Of a stretch of 43,228 nucleotides of DNA, positions 15,162-23,390 are shown piece after piece. The position numbers and the translations under genes are program-made. Below the pieces are notes generated by a model that made no database searches, was not told the DNA's origin, and saw only the letters and a program-made list of their open reading frames with translations. Within the stretch, counting starts at the first letter, position 1. Each line of letters opens with the position of its first letter. The stretch is from an uncultured Bacteroidota bacterium. Its GTDB lineage: Bacteria; Bacteroidota; Bacteroidia; Bacteroidales; WCHB1-69. Location of the stretch: assembly GCA_902774175.1 (NCBI GenBank), contig CACYHG010000012.1, positions 1 to 43,228 of the forward strand, in the 5' to 3' direction.

Positions 15162-16435
15162 CGCACGTCGCTGTAGACCAGACGGTAAAGATTGTATAGC
15201 AACATGTAGTCAATCATATTGAAATCACCTGTATCCTCGTTGTGCCACGGACAGAAGAGGGATAGTGTGTGCCACGGGGCACCCGTATGCTCCACCTGAC
15301 CACCAGAAAGCACCCGACGGTACGCCCCTTCATTCGGTGCGCCGCCCAACAAATCCTCATAGAATGAGGACGGCAGCATTTTGGAAGGCTGCTGCGGGTA
15401 GAGCAAAAGACTTATAAGCGGGAAATGTGGGAACATGATGGGCTGCTCCAGATCGGGACGCTTTTTGGCAAGAGCCTGCGTGCGGTCCACCAGCCAGTCG
15501 TAGGTACATTTGCCTCCACTGCCCTTCTCGTTTATGACAGTGGAGAGCGCCAGCACGCCGTACCAGTTGAAATGGCCGTGCTTGTCTATAAGAAAATTGT
15601 TCTGTATCACTTTGAAAGTGCGCCGTGAGGTTGCGGAAAGGGCCTTCCCAAAACGGATCTCCTCCCCTGTCAGCACCTGATACGCCCTTGCATGGGCATA
15701 TTTCAGCCACTGTATATCCCCCTCCTTCTGCACCAGAAGTCCGTTCACGGGATTCACCACCTGCCAGTGTTCCCGCCCTTTGGCATCGGTGTGCTGCATC
15801 CCACGCACCATCTGCCGTGCGACATTCGCCGCCAGTTCACGCACCTCCGCCGTACTGTCACCATCAACCAGCCGCAGAACAAGCGCCAGACCGAGATAGG
15901 TGGCCCAAGCCTGGTCCTGCGACGGCCCGTTCGAGGTGGAGAGGGTGTCCCCACAGCGGCGCTGGTAATCGCTTACAATCTTAAGCCCGTCAAAACCCAT
16001 GGATCCGGGAACATCGTCCCGCAGATAAAAGCCGTTGCATGCCGGCCGGCCGTTCCAGCAGGTCTCGGCCATTGAATCCAGCCGGACGTACACCCGCAGG
16101 GCCTGATGCAGCTCCCTTAGCGTGGAAGAGGCCGAAAGAGTGTCCCCCTCCATCCGCAGACGGGCATATTCCGTGGCAAGCAGCGCTATGTAATGCCCCT
16201 GCCACCATGTGCCGTCCGCCCAATATGCGGTTTTCCCGCCATCCCTTTCGCTGCGCAGCGACTCCATAGGCTGGCAGCTCCCCTGTTTCATGCCGTCATC
16301 GGAAAAAAACATGAACTTCGTAAGCAGATTCATGCGGTAGAAGTCATATTTCATCCGGTTCAGCTCAGTTGTCTGCGAAAAAGCGGATACGATACATATC
16401 ACAAGCGGAATTACAGTCAGAATCTGTTTTTTCAT
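15158..16435 (-). CDS. Secreted protein of unknown function, paralog of the upstream T9SS cargo
   Basis: A signal peptide (VIPLVICIVSAFSQ) precedes about 405 residues that I cannot assign to a named family. The protein is closely related along its whole length to the product of 16452-17996. Shared blocks include YWADGTWW, CNGFYLRDD (about residue 140), SNGPSQDQAWA, TDAKG.E.WQV.NPVNG, DIQWLKYAHARA, NWYGV.ALSTVINEKGS, PHFPLISLLLYPQ and DFNM.DYMLLYNLYRLVY. The helix-rich, Trp/Tyr-rich pattern with scattered acidic residues recalls an (alpha/alpha) toroid of the glycosidase or lyase type, but this is inference. Unlike its neighbour it lacks a C-terminal sorting domain and should stay in the periplasm or leave by another route. 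It follows its paralog by 16 bases. Confidence 0.75.
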   Translation of the reverse strand: MKKQILTVIPLVICIVSAFSQTTELNRMKYDFYRMNLLTKFMFFSDDGMKQGSCQPMESLRSERDGGKTAYWADGTWWQGHYIALLATEYARLRMEGDTLSASSTLRELHQALRVYVRLDSMAETCWNGRPACNGFYLRDDVPGSMGFDGLKIVSDYQRRCGDTLSTSNGPSQDQAWATYLGLALVLRLVDGDSTAEVRELAANVARQMVRGMQHTDAKGREHWQVVNPVNGLLVQKEGDIQWLKYAHARAYQVLTGEEIRFGKALSATSRRTFKVIQNNFLIDKHGHFNWYGVLALSTVINEKGSGGKCTYDWLVDRTQALAKKRPDLEQPIMFPHFPLISLLLYPQQPSKMLPSSFYEDLLGGAPNEGAYRRVLSGGQVEHTGAPWHTLSLFCPWHNEDTGDFNMIDYMLLYNLYRLVYSDVR

Positions 16436-16451
16436 GGTTCGTTATTTTTTG

Positions 16452-17996
16452 TTAATAATTGTTTTTCATCACCTTCACCACAGCCGCACGACTGTTGCCA
16501 TCCGAAAGCTGCAAGAGGTAGCAGCCCGGAGCATAATCTGTCAGATCAATCTCCGCGGTATTCTCCCGCAACTCCATCTGTTTCAGCAGCCTTCCCTGCA
16601 AATCATAAAGGCGGCAGACATTCACATGGGATTCGCCGGAATATTCCAGCCACAGCCTTCCGGAAGTCGGATTAGGGAAAACATTCACACGGACAGGGGC
16701 ACATCCCTTCACCGTCTGCGGCTTTTCCGGAGCATATACAAGCCGATATAGGTTATAGAGCAGCATGTAGTCAAGCATGTTGAAATCCCCCTCCTCCAGA
16801 TGCCAGGGGCAAAAGAGCGAAAGGCTGTTCCATGGCGCCGGCGTAGTGTCCCAAGCACCGTCCGAATAGCGGCGGAATGCGCCTCCGTATGGAGCGGCAT
16901 CAAGAATTGACTCGTACTGCGAGACGTTCGGCAACGATTTTGGCTTTTGGGGATAGAGCAGCAGACTTATAAGCGGAAAATGTGGGAAGAGCATGGGCTG
17001 CTGCAGATCGGGGCGGAGCCGCGCAAGCTCCTGTGACTTACCAACCAGCCAGTCACATGTGCAGGCGGACAAATCAGAACCCTTTTCGTTAATGACCGTC
17101 GAGAGCGCCATTACACCGTACCAGTTGTAGTGGCCTTTTTTATCAAGTGTAAAAACCTGCTGTATGGTACCCCACAACTGCTTGGAGGCAGCCGAGGAGG
17201 CATTCCCGAAAACAACCTTATCCCCAGTCAGCAGTTCGCACGCCCTGGCATGGGCGTATTTCAGCCATTGGATGTCACTTGAAGGTTGCAGTATCTCCCC
17301 GTTCACCGGATTGGTAACCTGCCAGGATTCATTTCCTTTGGCATCGGTATACTGCATGGCTTTCAGAAGCCTTCGTGCGACAGATGCGGATTGTGCATGT
17401 AGCAGAGTGTCGTCAGTCAGGGCCTGAACCAGTGCCAGACCCATAAACGAAGCCCATGCCTGATCCTGTGAAGGGCCGTTTGAAAGCGAATGGCTGTCAC
17501 CACAATGCTGCGCATAGTCGCTGAGAATGCGCCCGACACCCAACACCTCCGCCATTTCTGCAGGAATATCGTCCCGGAGATAGAAGCCGTTGGTGCAGCT
17601 GTCGCCGCCCCAGCATGGTTCGGCCCACGCATCCAGCCTGTCATACGCGCGCAAGGCCTGCCGCAATTCCTCCAAAGTCTGAAGTGCGGCGACGGAATCC
17701 CCCTCCAGTTTCAGCCGTGCCTGTTCCGTGGCAAGCATTGCAACATAATGGCCCAGCCACCAGGTGCCGTCCGCCCAATAGGCGGTCACCGAACCGTCCG
17801 GCATCATCTGACGGCTCTCCATCGGCAGATATGAACCCTGGACCGAAGCATCCCCAGTCCTGTACAGGAATTCCCTGTTGAACCTCTCCCTGAACGAATT
17901 GTATTTGCGCAGATTCTCAATTGGAGACTGCGCCTCCGCATGAAGGCAGAGCAGCAAAAGCCCAACAACCCGGCATAAGCCTATTCTGCACGACAT
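16452..17996 (-). CDS. Secreted protein of unknown function with T9SS C-terminal sorting domain
   Basis: The 514-residue protein has a signal peptide (VVGLLLLCLHAEAQS), a central domain of about 400 residues shared with the next gene downstream, and a C-terminal extension of about 80 residues. That extension is a type A type IX secretion sorting domain: VNVFPNPTSGRLWLEYSG, then VCRLYDLQGRLLKQMELREN and YAPGCYLLQLSDGN with Lys residues at the end. Such domains direct cargo across the outer membrane and are cleaved by PorU, which usually attaches the cargo to A-LPS at the surface. The catalytic or binding role of the main domain is unknown. The gene begins 3 bases after lptC in the same operon. 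Confidence 0.85.
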   Translation of the reverse strand: MSCRIGLCRVVGLLLLCLHAEAQSPIENLRKYNSFRERFNREFLYRTGDASVQGSYLPMESRQMMPDGSVTAYWADGTWWLGHYVAMLATEQARLKLEGDSVAALQTLEELRQALRAYDRLDAWAEPCWGGDSCTNGFYLRDDIPAEMAEVLGVGRILSDYAQHCGDSHSLSNGPSQDQAWASFMGLALVQALTDDTLLHAQSASVARRLLKAMQYTDAKGNESWQVTNPVNGEILQPSSDIQWLKYAHARACELLTGDKVVFGNASSAASKQLWGTIQQVFTLDKKGHYNWYGVMALSTVINEKGSDLSACTCDWLVGKSQELARLRPDLQQPMLFPHFPLISLLLYPQKPKSLPNVSQYESILDAAPYGGAFRRYSDGAWDTTPAPWNSLSLFCPWHLEEGDFNMLDYMLLYNLYRLVYAPEKPQTVKGCAPVRVNVFPNPTSGRLWLEYSGESHVNVCRLYDLQGRLLKQMELRENTAEIDLTDYAPGCYLLQLSDGNSRAAVVKVMKNNY

Positions 17997-17999
17997 GGC

Positions 18000-18566
18000 T
18001 TATTCCTCATAAATGACCATTTTAGGCTTAACAATGGTGTAATGCTCAAAATTCTCGTCCGACTCAAAACTGTCGCCAATGTAAACGGAACCGTCAGGAC
18101 GGGTCTGCTTGGTCTGGGTGCCCGAATAGACCCTGTGCGCGTCCATGTCCCATACGATATGTTCGGTCTCCACCACCTCCCCTGTTTCCACATTGCGGAT
18201 TACAACATGCCTCTTTGCCTCCATTGTCCGCTCGTTTTCGCGATGGATGCCATAGTCTGCCGTCAGTACGACCGAAGTGTCCCCCTGCGCATTGAAACCG
18301 ACCACCTTCAGGCCCTTTGGAGTGACCTGCATCGGCTTGGGATATTCATATACCTGATACACAGGCGCAGAAAAAACATACAGCAATTCCCCGGCACGGC
18401 TCACATAGAGCATAAGATTTTCGGATACTTCGGCAGGTCCGGCCTCGCGATGGCACAAATCCTTTATAACCCCCTCATCATTCTGACAGGAGAACATACA
18501 AGTAATAGCCATCCAAAGGACGGCTATTACTCCCATTTTATTTGCCCTGAGCGGTATCCAGTTCAT
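18000..18566 (-). CDS. lptC: LPS export protein LptC
   Basis: LptC bridges the LptBFG transporter to LptA as lipopolysaccharide crosses the periplasm. The 188-residue protein has an N-terminal membrane anchor ending in CMFSCQND, possibly a lipoprotein signal in Bacteroidetes style. It continues with the beta-jellyroll pattern VYQVYEYPKPMQVTPKGLKV, VVLTADYGIHRENERTMEA, and VVIRNVETGEVVETEHIVWD. It lies 6 bases after the TPR gene, within the queA-coaX-OMP-TPR-lptC set seen in many Bacteroidales. Two secreted paralogs follow it here. Confidence 0.88.
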   Translation of the reverse strand: MNWIPLRANKMGVIAVLWMAITCMFSCQNDEGVIKDLCHREAGPAEVSENLMLYVSRAGELLYVFSAPVYQVYEYPKPMQVTPKGLKVVGFNAQGDTSVVLTADYGIHRENERTMEAKRHVVIRNVETGEVVETEHIVWDMDAHRVYSGTQTKQTRPDGSVYIGDSFESDENFEHYTIVKPKMVIYEE

Positions 18567-18572
18567 GAAAGG

Positions 18573-20045
18573 CTACCGGACAACCGTTGTTTCATTAATC
18601 CAGCATTCCACTCGGATAGTCTGCCCTTTCTGCAAACCTCTCTGGAAATAGGTCTCAGCTTTCGGGAAGCGTGCGGAAACCTGCGAAAGCTTCTGCTGTG
18701 CCTCATCATAAACCTTCTGCTGTTTTTCATCCACATCCTTGGTGGCGGCGGCAACGGACATTGCCTTGCTGTATTTGTCGGCTGCAGTCCAGTTGGCGGC
18801 GCCAGGAACTTCCGTGGAGCATCCGGAGTGGGCGTAAAGGTCTCCTATCAGGATGTATGCACGTCCGTTGGTAGGATTCTTTTTCAGGATCTTGTATGCG
18901 CATTCACGCGCTTGTGAATACTGCTTCATCCTGTTATAGGTTTCACCAAGCAGCAGGTATGACTTGATGATGTCCGACTCCTTTTCATAGAGTGAGAGAG
19001 CCTCTTTCAGATAGGTTTCGGCCTCACTGTAGCTGCCATTCTGGAGGCTGATGGCTCCCATGTAATAGGCGGTGTTCGCCGTAGGTGCAATCTTGTGCAG
19101 CTCCTTGATGGCCTTCACATAGATTGGCGAAGTGCAGTTCTTCTTGTTGTAGAGTTTGATGACCTGGCGCAGCAGACGCTCGTCGCTTGACTGTGCCAGC
19201 TTCTTTCCGTAGATGGTGTCCAGCTTGTCGCAGGTGGCATATTTGGAGACCACCACGTCAATGTTGTGGGCAACCTTCGTATAGTTGCTGTAGTTCTTGT
19301 AGGTCTTGACGGAATCCTTCTGCAGGTCCTCATACTTGACCTCAAAAATGGCCTGGTTCATTTCCGTGGTGTCAATTTCACCACGATTGGCGCTGTCCAG
19401 CTGTTCGCGCAGAATATAGATCTGCTGCATCACAGAATTGAAATCCTGCTCGCTCTTGTCCAGAACATCATCCAGAACCTCCGTGATTTCATCATAGGCA
19501 TTGAGCACCACATCGGCATCAAGCCGTTTGTTCTTCATGTAGCGCTCTGCCGTCTGGATGTACATGTTCAGCACTGCGGGAGGCGTGCTGGAACCGCACA
19601 TGGCCACCGACTGTTTCAAATCCTCGTAGGCTTTTTCATACTGTGCGCCACGATATTTCATGGTATAGAAACCGATCTGGCCCTTGCAGTAGCCGGCATC
19701 CTCAGGATAGCAATTGGCACGCAGTTCGAACAGGTCGAACAGTTCCTGGATGAAACTGTTGTAAGCGGCGGTATCTTTTGCGGCCTTGGCATTCTTGATT
19801 TTGTATTCCAGAATGACCGGACCGTGCACAAAGGTGTTTTTGCTGGCCATCGGGCAGTTGTCCAGCACCGCCTTCCAGTTCGGATAGGCATCGTCATACT
19901 TCTTCTTACTGTAATCGTCCCTGTAAAGAGACAGGTTCTGCACGCAGGCAACGCTGTCCTTTCCGTACTTGGACTGTGCATTAACACCGAAAACCGGAAG
20001 CATCAGCAGTCCTGCCAACCATAACACTCGCATGTTTCTTTTCAT
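18573..20045 (-). CDS. Secreted tetratricopeptide-repeat protein
   Basis: A signal peptide (VLWLAGLLMLPVFGVNAQS) is followed by 465 mostly helical residues. Clear TPR units occur in the second half (NTAYYMGAISLQNGSYSEAE, SYLLLGETYNRMKQYSQARE, GRAYILIGDLYAHSGCSTEV), while the first half has more divergent repeats, including KYDDAYPNWKAVLDNCP. No enzyme motif is visible. It sits between a FadL-like outer-membrane protein gene and lptC, the usual neighbourhood of this Bacteroidales TPR family, suggesting an envelope-assembly role, but the function is not established. MRVLWLAG four codons later is an alternative start. Confidence 0.85.
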   Translation of the reverse strand: MKRNMRVLWLAGLLMLPVFGVNAQSKYGKDSVACVQNLSLYRDDYSKKKYDDAYPNWKAVLDNCPMASKNTFVHGPVILEYKIKNAKAAKDTAAYNSFIQELFDLFELRANCYPEDAGYCKGQIGFYTMKYRGAQYEKAYEDLKQSVAMCGSSTPPAVLNMYIQTAERYMKNKRLDADVVLNAYDEITEVLDDVLDKSEQDFNSVMQQIYILREQLDSANRGEIDTTEMNQAIFEVKYEDLQKDSVKTYKNYSNYTKVAHNIDVVVSKYATCDKLDTIYGKKLAQSSDERLLRQVIKLYNKKNCTSPIYVKAIKELHKIAPTANTAYYMGAISLQNGSYSEAETYLKEALSLYEKESDIIKSYLLLGETYNRMKQYSQARECAYKILKKNPTNGRAYILIGDLYAHSGCSTEVPGAANWTAADKYSKAMSVAAATKDVDEKQQKVYDEAQQKLSQVSARFPKAETYFQRGLQKGQTIRVECWINETTVVR

Positions 20046-20106
20046 CTCACAAAAGTTTTAAATGGTTACTCTTTTTTCTTCATAAACAAAAACCATACCG
20101 CACATA

Positions 20107-21381
20107 TTAATCCAACTTACGGTGCTGATACCATTTCTCATGCAGCTGAACCTGCACCGTAAAACGGTAATACTGTTCGCGTATCCCGTCGCCCTGCACC
20201 GGAGCGTACAGGCCGCTCTCCAGATACAGACCGACCTTCGAGCTGTTCTTACGCATCGGGAAGGCAAATCCGGCATCCAGCCCCATCCGATGGAACGAGA
20301 GCCCGTTTACCGAAACATAATCCTTCTCATAAAACAGACCGGCGGAATAGGTTATCCTTTTCATATAACGGGCACTGCCCGACTGGGGAATCCAACCGCC
20401 ACCGAATGAGACACGAAGACGGTCGTTGAGGGAATCAGCGCTCTCCCCGATGGAGAAGCGGCTCCACGCAGCCCACTCGCAATCGGCACCGACCCAGAAC
20501 TTGTCCGGACGGGACAGGGAAAGGCCCACGCCCAAGGTTGTGGGATTATGTATCCGCAACCTGACGGTATTGTTGTCAGCCTCGTCCCACTCCAAAGTGT
20601 CAACAGGTGTCTCTATTGAGGAAGAGACCCTGTAGGTCAGATTATACGACCTGCGGTCCGAATGTATGCAGGCTGGTATTGAAGGGGTGAATGAAAGTCC
20701 GGCGCCAAACAGGTTCCGTCCGACAGGCAGTTCAAGCTGCAGGCCGGTGTTGAAAAGGAACCCGCGCACCGCATCCTCCTGCATGGTGCGCAGATTGAAG
20801 CTCTGTTCATCCGCAAAAACCAGTTCGTGCGACCTGAATGAGGTGCCGAACAGATAGGAGAACTGCACTCCAAAGGACAAATGTCTGGAAAGCCGCAAAC
20901 CGTTCCCCCAGAAAATCTCATACGTCCCGCCTTCGCCAATATCGTTTGAGGATCCGGATTCATGGACAAAGGAATAGTCATAAGATACTATTGAAAACGG
21001 CTGGATGCCGAACGCCACGGACCACCAGGAAGATACAGGCAGGCCAAATGAGAAATAGTCCGCATAGGCGGTGCCACCCTGCTGCCGCTGCGTACCTTCG
21101 GTAAGCACATGGGTATTGTAGGAAAAGGCCGCGTCTATAACCGCCGACAATGAATCAAAAGCGGTGTAGGAGGCCGGATTCTTCGAGTTGACGCAAACCG
21201 GACTTCTGTATGCCAAGGCGGCACCACCCATTGCCTGCGTCTGCTGTGAGGCACGGGGGCGCATCTCCCCCCAACCGAAGCGGGAATAGGGAGAACCCAG
21301 ATATTTCTGCGCAGACATGGAACCGAACCATGAGGACAGAATCAAAAAAACAAATAATATTTTATTGTTTCTCAATATCAT
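20107..21381 (-). CDS. FadL-like outer-membrane beta-barrel protein
   Basis: The 424-residue protein has a signal peptide (LFVFLILSSWFGSMSAQKY) and the look of an outer-membrane barrel: repeated amphipathic strands with aromatic girdles, for example YADYFSFGLPVSSWWSVAFG, LRLSRHLSFGVQFSYLFGTS and YSAGLFYEKDYVSVNG. The N-terminal SPYSRFGWGE followed by QTQAMGGAALAYRS resembles the plug region of FadL/PorV-type proteins in Bacteroidetes. The substrate is unknown. It overlaps the 3' end of coaX by 20 bases, so the two are translationally linked. Confidence 0.8.
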   Translation of the reverse strand: MILRNNKILFVFLILSSWFGSMSAQKYLGSPYSRFGWGEMRPRASQQTQAMGGAALAYRSPVCVNSKNPASYTAFDSLSAVIDAAFSYNTHVLTEGTQRQQGGTAYADYFSFGLPVSSWWSVAFGIQPFSIVSYDYSFVHESGSSNDIGEGGTYEIFWGNGLRLSRHLSFGVQFSYLFGTSFRSHELVFADEQSFNLRTMQEDAVRGFLFNTGLQLELPVGRNLFGAGLSFTPSIPACIHSDRRSYNLTYRVSSSIETPVDTLEWDEADNNTVRLRIHNPTTLGVGLSLSRPDKFWVGADCEWAAWSRFSIGESADSLNDRLRVSFGGGWIPQSGSARYMKRITYSAGLFYEKDYVSVNGLSFHRMGLDAGFAFPMRKNSSKVGLYLESGLYAPVQGDGIREQYYRFTVQVQLHEKWYQHRKLD

Positions 21382-22099
21382 ATTTCAACATTTGCATCAA
21401 TCCGAACAGTACCAAATCCGGAAACGCAAAGATAGTCATTTTAAGCTTATCTTTCACGGCTGCTGCGTCCCCTCCTGTGATTATTACCATAAGATGCTCA
21501 TATATAGCATTATATTTTCCGATCATCCCTTCACATTCTGAAAGGTATCCCTGCCACACCCCGCTCTGTATGGAGGTCACGGTGCTGTCACCGGACAAAC
21601 CGGCCTCCGTGTCGGCCTCAACCAACGGCAGCCGCGCCGTATAGCCGTTAAGGGCCTTAAAACGCATACGGAGACCTGGAGAGATGCTGCCGCCGGCATA
21701 GACACTTCCGTCCGCCAGCAGATCCATCGTAAGACAGGTTCCGCATTGCAGCACCAGCACAGGACGGTCAGGATACAGCACGTATGCGCCCATCATGCAG
21801 GCAAGCCTGTCGGCGCCCAACGTCTCCGGGGTAGTGTATGCGATTTTGAATGGCAGGTTCCCGACCTGCTTGGGATAATGAAGCGTGAACATTGCACGCA
21901 AATCGTCCAAAGGAAGTTTGGGATTGTCCGAAACGGCGGAAAGCATCGCATGGTTGAGGCCATACCCATGTTTCCACGCTGCGAGACGGGCGACATCAAG
22001 CGTCGGACCGCTGCATGTTTCCACCACACGGTCTCCGGCATAGACCGACGCCTTGGAGAGGGTGTTTCCGATATCAATACATAACAGGTGTTCCGGCAT
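21362..22099 (-). CDS. coaX: Type III pantothenate kinase
   Basis: CoaX phosphorylates pantothenate, the first step of coenzyme A synthesis, and lacks the P-loop of the other kinase types. The 245-residue protein belongs to the ASKHA fold: phosphate-1 loop LLCIDIGNTLSKASVYAG at the start, GADRLACMMGAY in the middle, CGTCLTMDLLADG with the catalytic-site Asp, GGSISPGLRMRFKAL, and VIITGGDAAAVKD near the end. The gene starts 4 bases after queA and overlaps the following outer-membrane gene by 20 bases. Confidence 0.93.
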   Translation of the reverse strand: MPEHLLCIDIGNTLSKASVYAGDRVVETCSGPTLDVARLAAWKHGYGLNHAMLSAVSDNPKLPLDDLRAMFTLHYPKQVGNLPFKIAYTTPETLGADRLACMMGAYVLYPDRPVLVLQCGTCLTMDLLADGSVYAGGSISPGLRMRFKALNGYTARLPLVEADTEAGLSGDSTVTSIQSGVWQGYLSECEGMIGKYNAIYEHLMVIITGGDAAAVKDKLKMTIFAFPDLVLFGLMQMLKYDIEKQ

Positions 22100-22103
22100 C
22101 CCG

Positions 22104-23156
22104 TCAGATTATCAGCATGGCATCACCATAAGGCAGAAAGCGGTAGCGCTCGTTCATCGCCTCACGGTAGGCGCGCATCACCAGATCATAGCCACCGAAC
22201 GCACAGGCAATCATCAGCATACCGGATTGTGGCGGATTAAAGTTGGTGAGCAGCGCGTTGGCTGAAAGGAAGTCATACGGCGGAAATATGAACTTGTTGG
22301 TCCACCCTTTGTACGGCTTGATCATGCCCGACATGTATACAGAGGACTCCAGAGCCTTCAGCGAGGTGGTGCCAACACAGCAAATCCGGTGTCCCGTCTC
22401 CTTCGCCGCATTGATCCTGTCAGCGGCTTCAGGTGTGATTTCCATCTCCTCCGAATCGATTTTGTGCTTGGCCAAGTCCTCCACATCTATGTCCCTGAAA
22501 TTGCCTATTCCGGCATGCAGGGTGATGTCAACACAGTCCACACCCTTTATTTCCAAAATCTTCAAAATACGTCTGGTGAAATGCAGCCCTGCAGAAGGCG
22601 CGGTCACCGCCCCCTCCTTTTTTGCATATATGGTCTGGTAATCCTGCAGGTCACAAGGCTCCACATCGCGCAGCCGCAAGATATGCTCCGGCAGCGGCAT
22701 CTGCCCGAGGGAGAAGAGTTTTTCGCGAAACTCCTCATATGTTCCCGAATAGAGGAAACGCAAGGTGCGTCCCCGTGAGGTTGTGTTGTCAATAACCTCG
22801 GCCAGCAGATTGCCTTCATCGAAAAAGAGCTTGTTGCCAATCCGGATTTTACGGGCCGGATCCACCAATGCGTCCCACAGGCGGCTCTCCTTGTCCAACT
22901 CCCTCAACAGAAACACATTGATGTATGTGTCCGTGCTTTCCTTCTGCGCCAGCAGCACAGACGGGAGCACCTTGGTGTCGTTGCGGACAATGACATCCCC
23001 ATCTTCAAAATAATCCAGAATGTCTTTGAACTGACGATGTTCGATAGTCTGTTTCTGGCGGTCAACCACCATCAGCCGGTCATTATCCCTGTCCTCCAAA
23101 GGATGCAGGGCAATCAGCTCCTGCGGCAAAAAATACTTAAACTGCGATAGCTTCAT
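22104..23156 (-). CDS. queA: S-adenosylmethionine:tRNA ribosyltransferase-isomerase
   Basis: QueA transfers and isomerises the ribosyl group of SAM to preQ1-modified tRNA, making epoxyqueuosine. The 350-residue protein has the family landmarks: [46 protein letters not shown] (about residue 170), [12 protein letters not shown], the SEEMEIT segment and the late THEADER-like run [13 protein letters not shown]. Length is normal. It is the first gene of a minus-strand operon that continues to 15158. No clean TAnnTTTGC element was seen in front of it in the divergent gap. Confidence 0.97.
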   Translation of the reverse strand: MKLSQFKYFLPQELIALHPLEDRDNDRLMVVDRQKQTIEHRQFKDILDYFEDGDVIVRNDTKVLPSVLLAQKESTDTYINVFLLRELDKESRLWDALVDPARKIRIGNKLFFDEGNLLAEVIDNTTSRGRTLRFLYSGTYEEFREKLFSLGQMPLPEHILRLRDVEPCDLQDYQTIYAKKEGAVTAPSAGLHFTRRILKILEIKGVDCVDITLHAGIGNFRDIDVEDLAKHKIDSEEMEITPEAADRINAAKETGHRICCVGTTSLKALESSVYMSGMIKPYKGWTNKFIFPPYDFLSANALLTNFNPPQSGMLMIACAFGGYDLVMRAYREAMNERYRFLPYGDAMLII

Positions 23157-23321
23157 TATTAGCGTTACTAATTGTTACTCAAATCACCCAATGCGGCAAA
23201 GCCCTTTCCTGCCCTCCGTATTCGCACATAATAACGCAACACATGATATATATATTATATGAAAATCCAATTTTTTTTGAGAAAAAAAAATTATATGCGG
23301 ACAACATATACGGTATTTTTG

Positions 23322-23330
23322 TAAATTTGC
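23322..23330 (+). promoter_or_regulatory. Bacteroidetes -7 promoter element for pheT
   Basis: TAAATTTGC matches the consensus, 61 bases before the pheT ATG. The remaining 23157-23321 of this divergent gap is very AT-rich, with runs of alternating AT, and holds no gene I can support. Confidence 0.65.
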
Positions 23331-23334
23331 AATT

Positions 23335-23355
23335 TGTCCCCATTGTATGGGGACA
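23335..23355 (+). promoter_or_regulatory. Inverted repeat at the start of the pheT leader
   Basis: TGTCCCCAT and ATGGGGACA are perfect 9-base arms around TGT. It begins five bases after the -7 element, so it spans or directly follows the likely transcription start. It could be an operator or an RNA hairpin at the 5' end of the transcript. Confidence 0.6.
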
Positions 23356-23390
23356 CGACATCAACCGTTTGAATTTAAAAATATTACTCT

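Noticed and set aside
23157..23321. AT-rich divergent region as a possible replication origin
   Set aside because: No DnaA-box cluster was seen and the flanking genes are not the usual origin neighbours; ordinary promoter DNA is enough to explain it.
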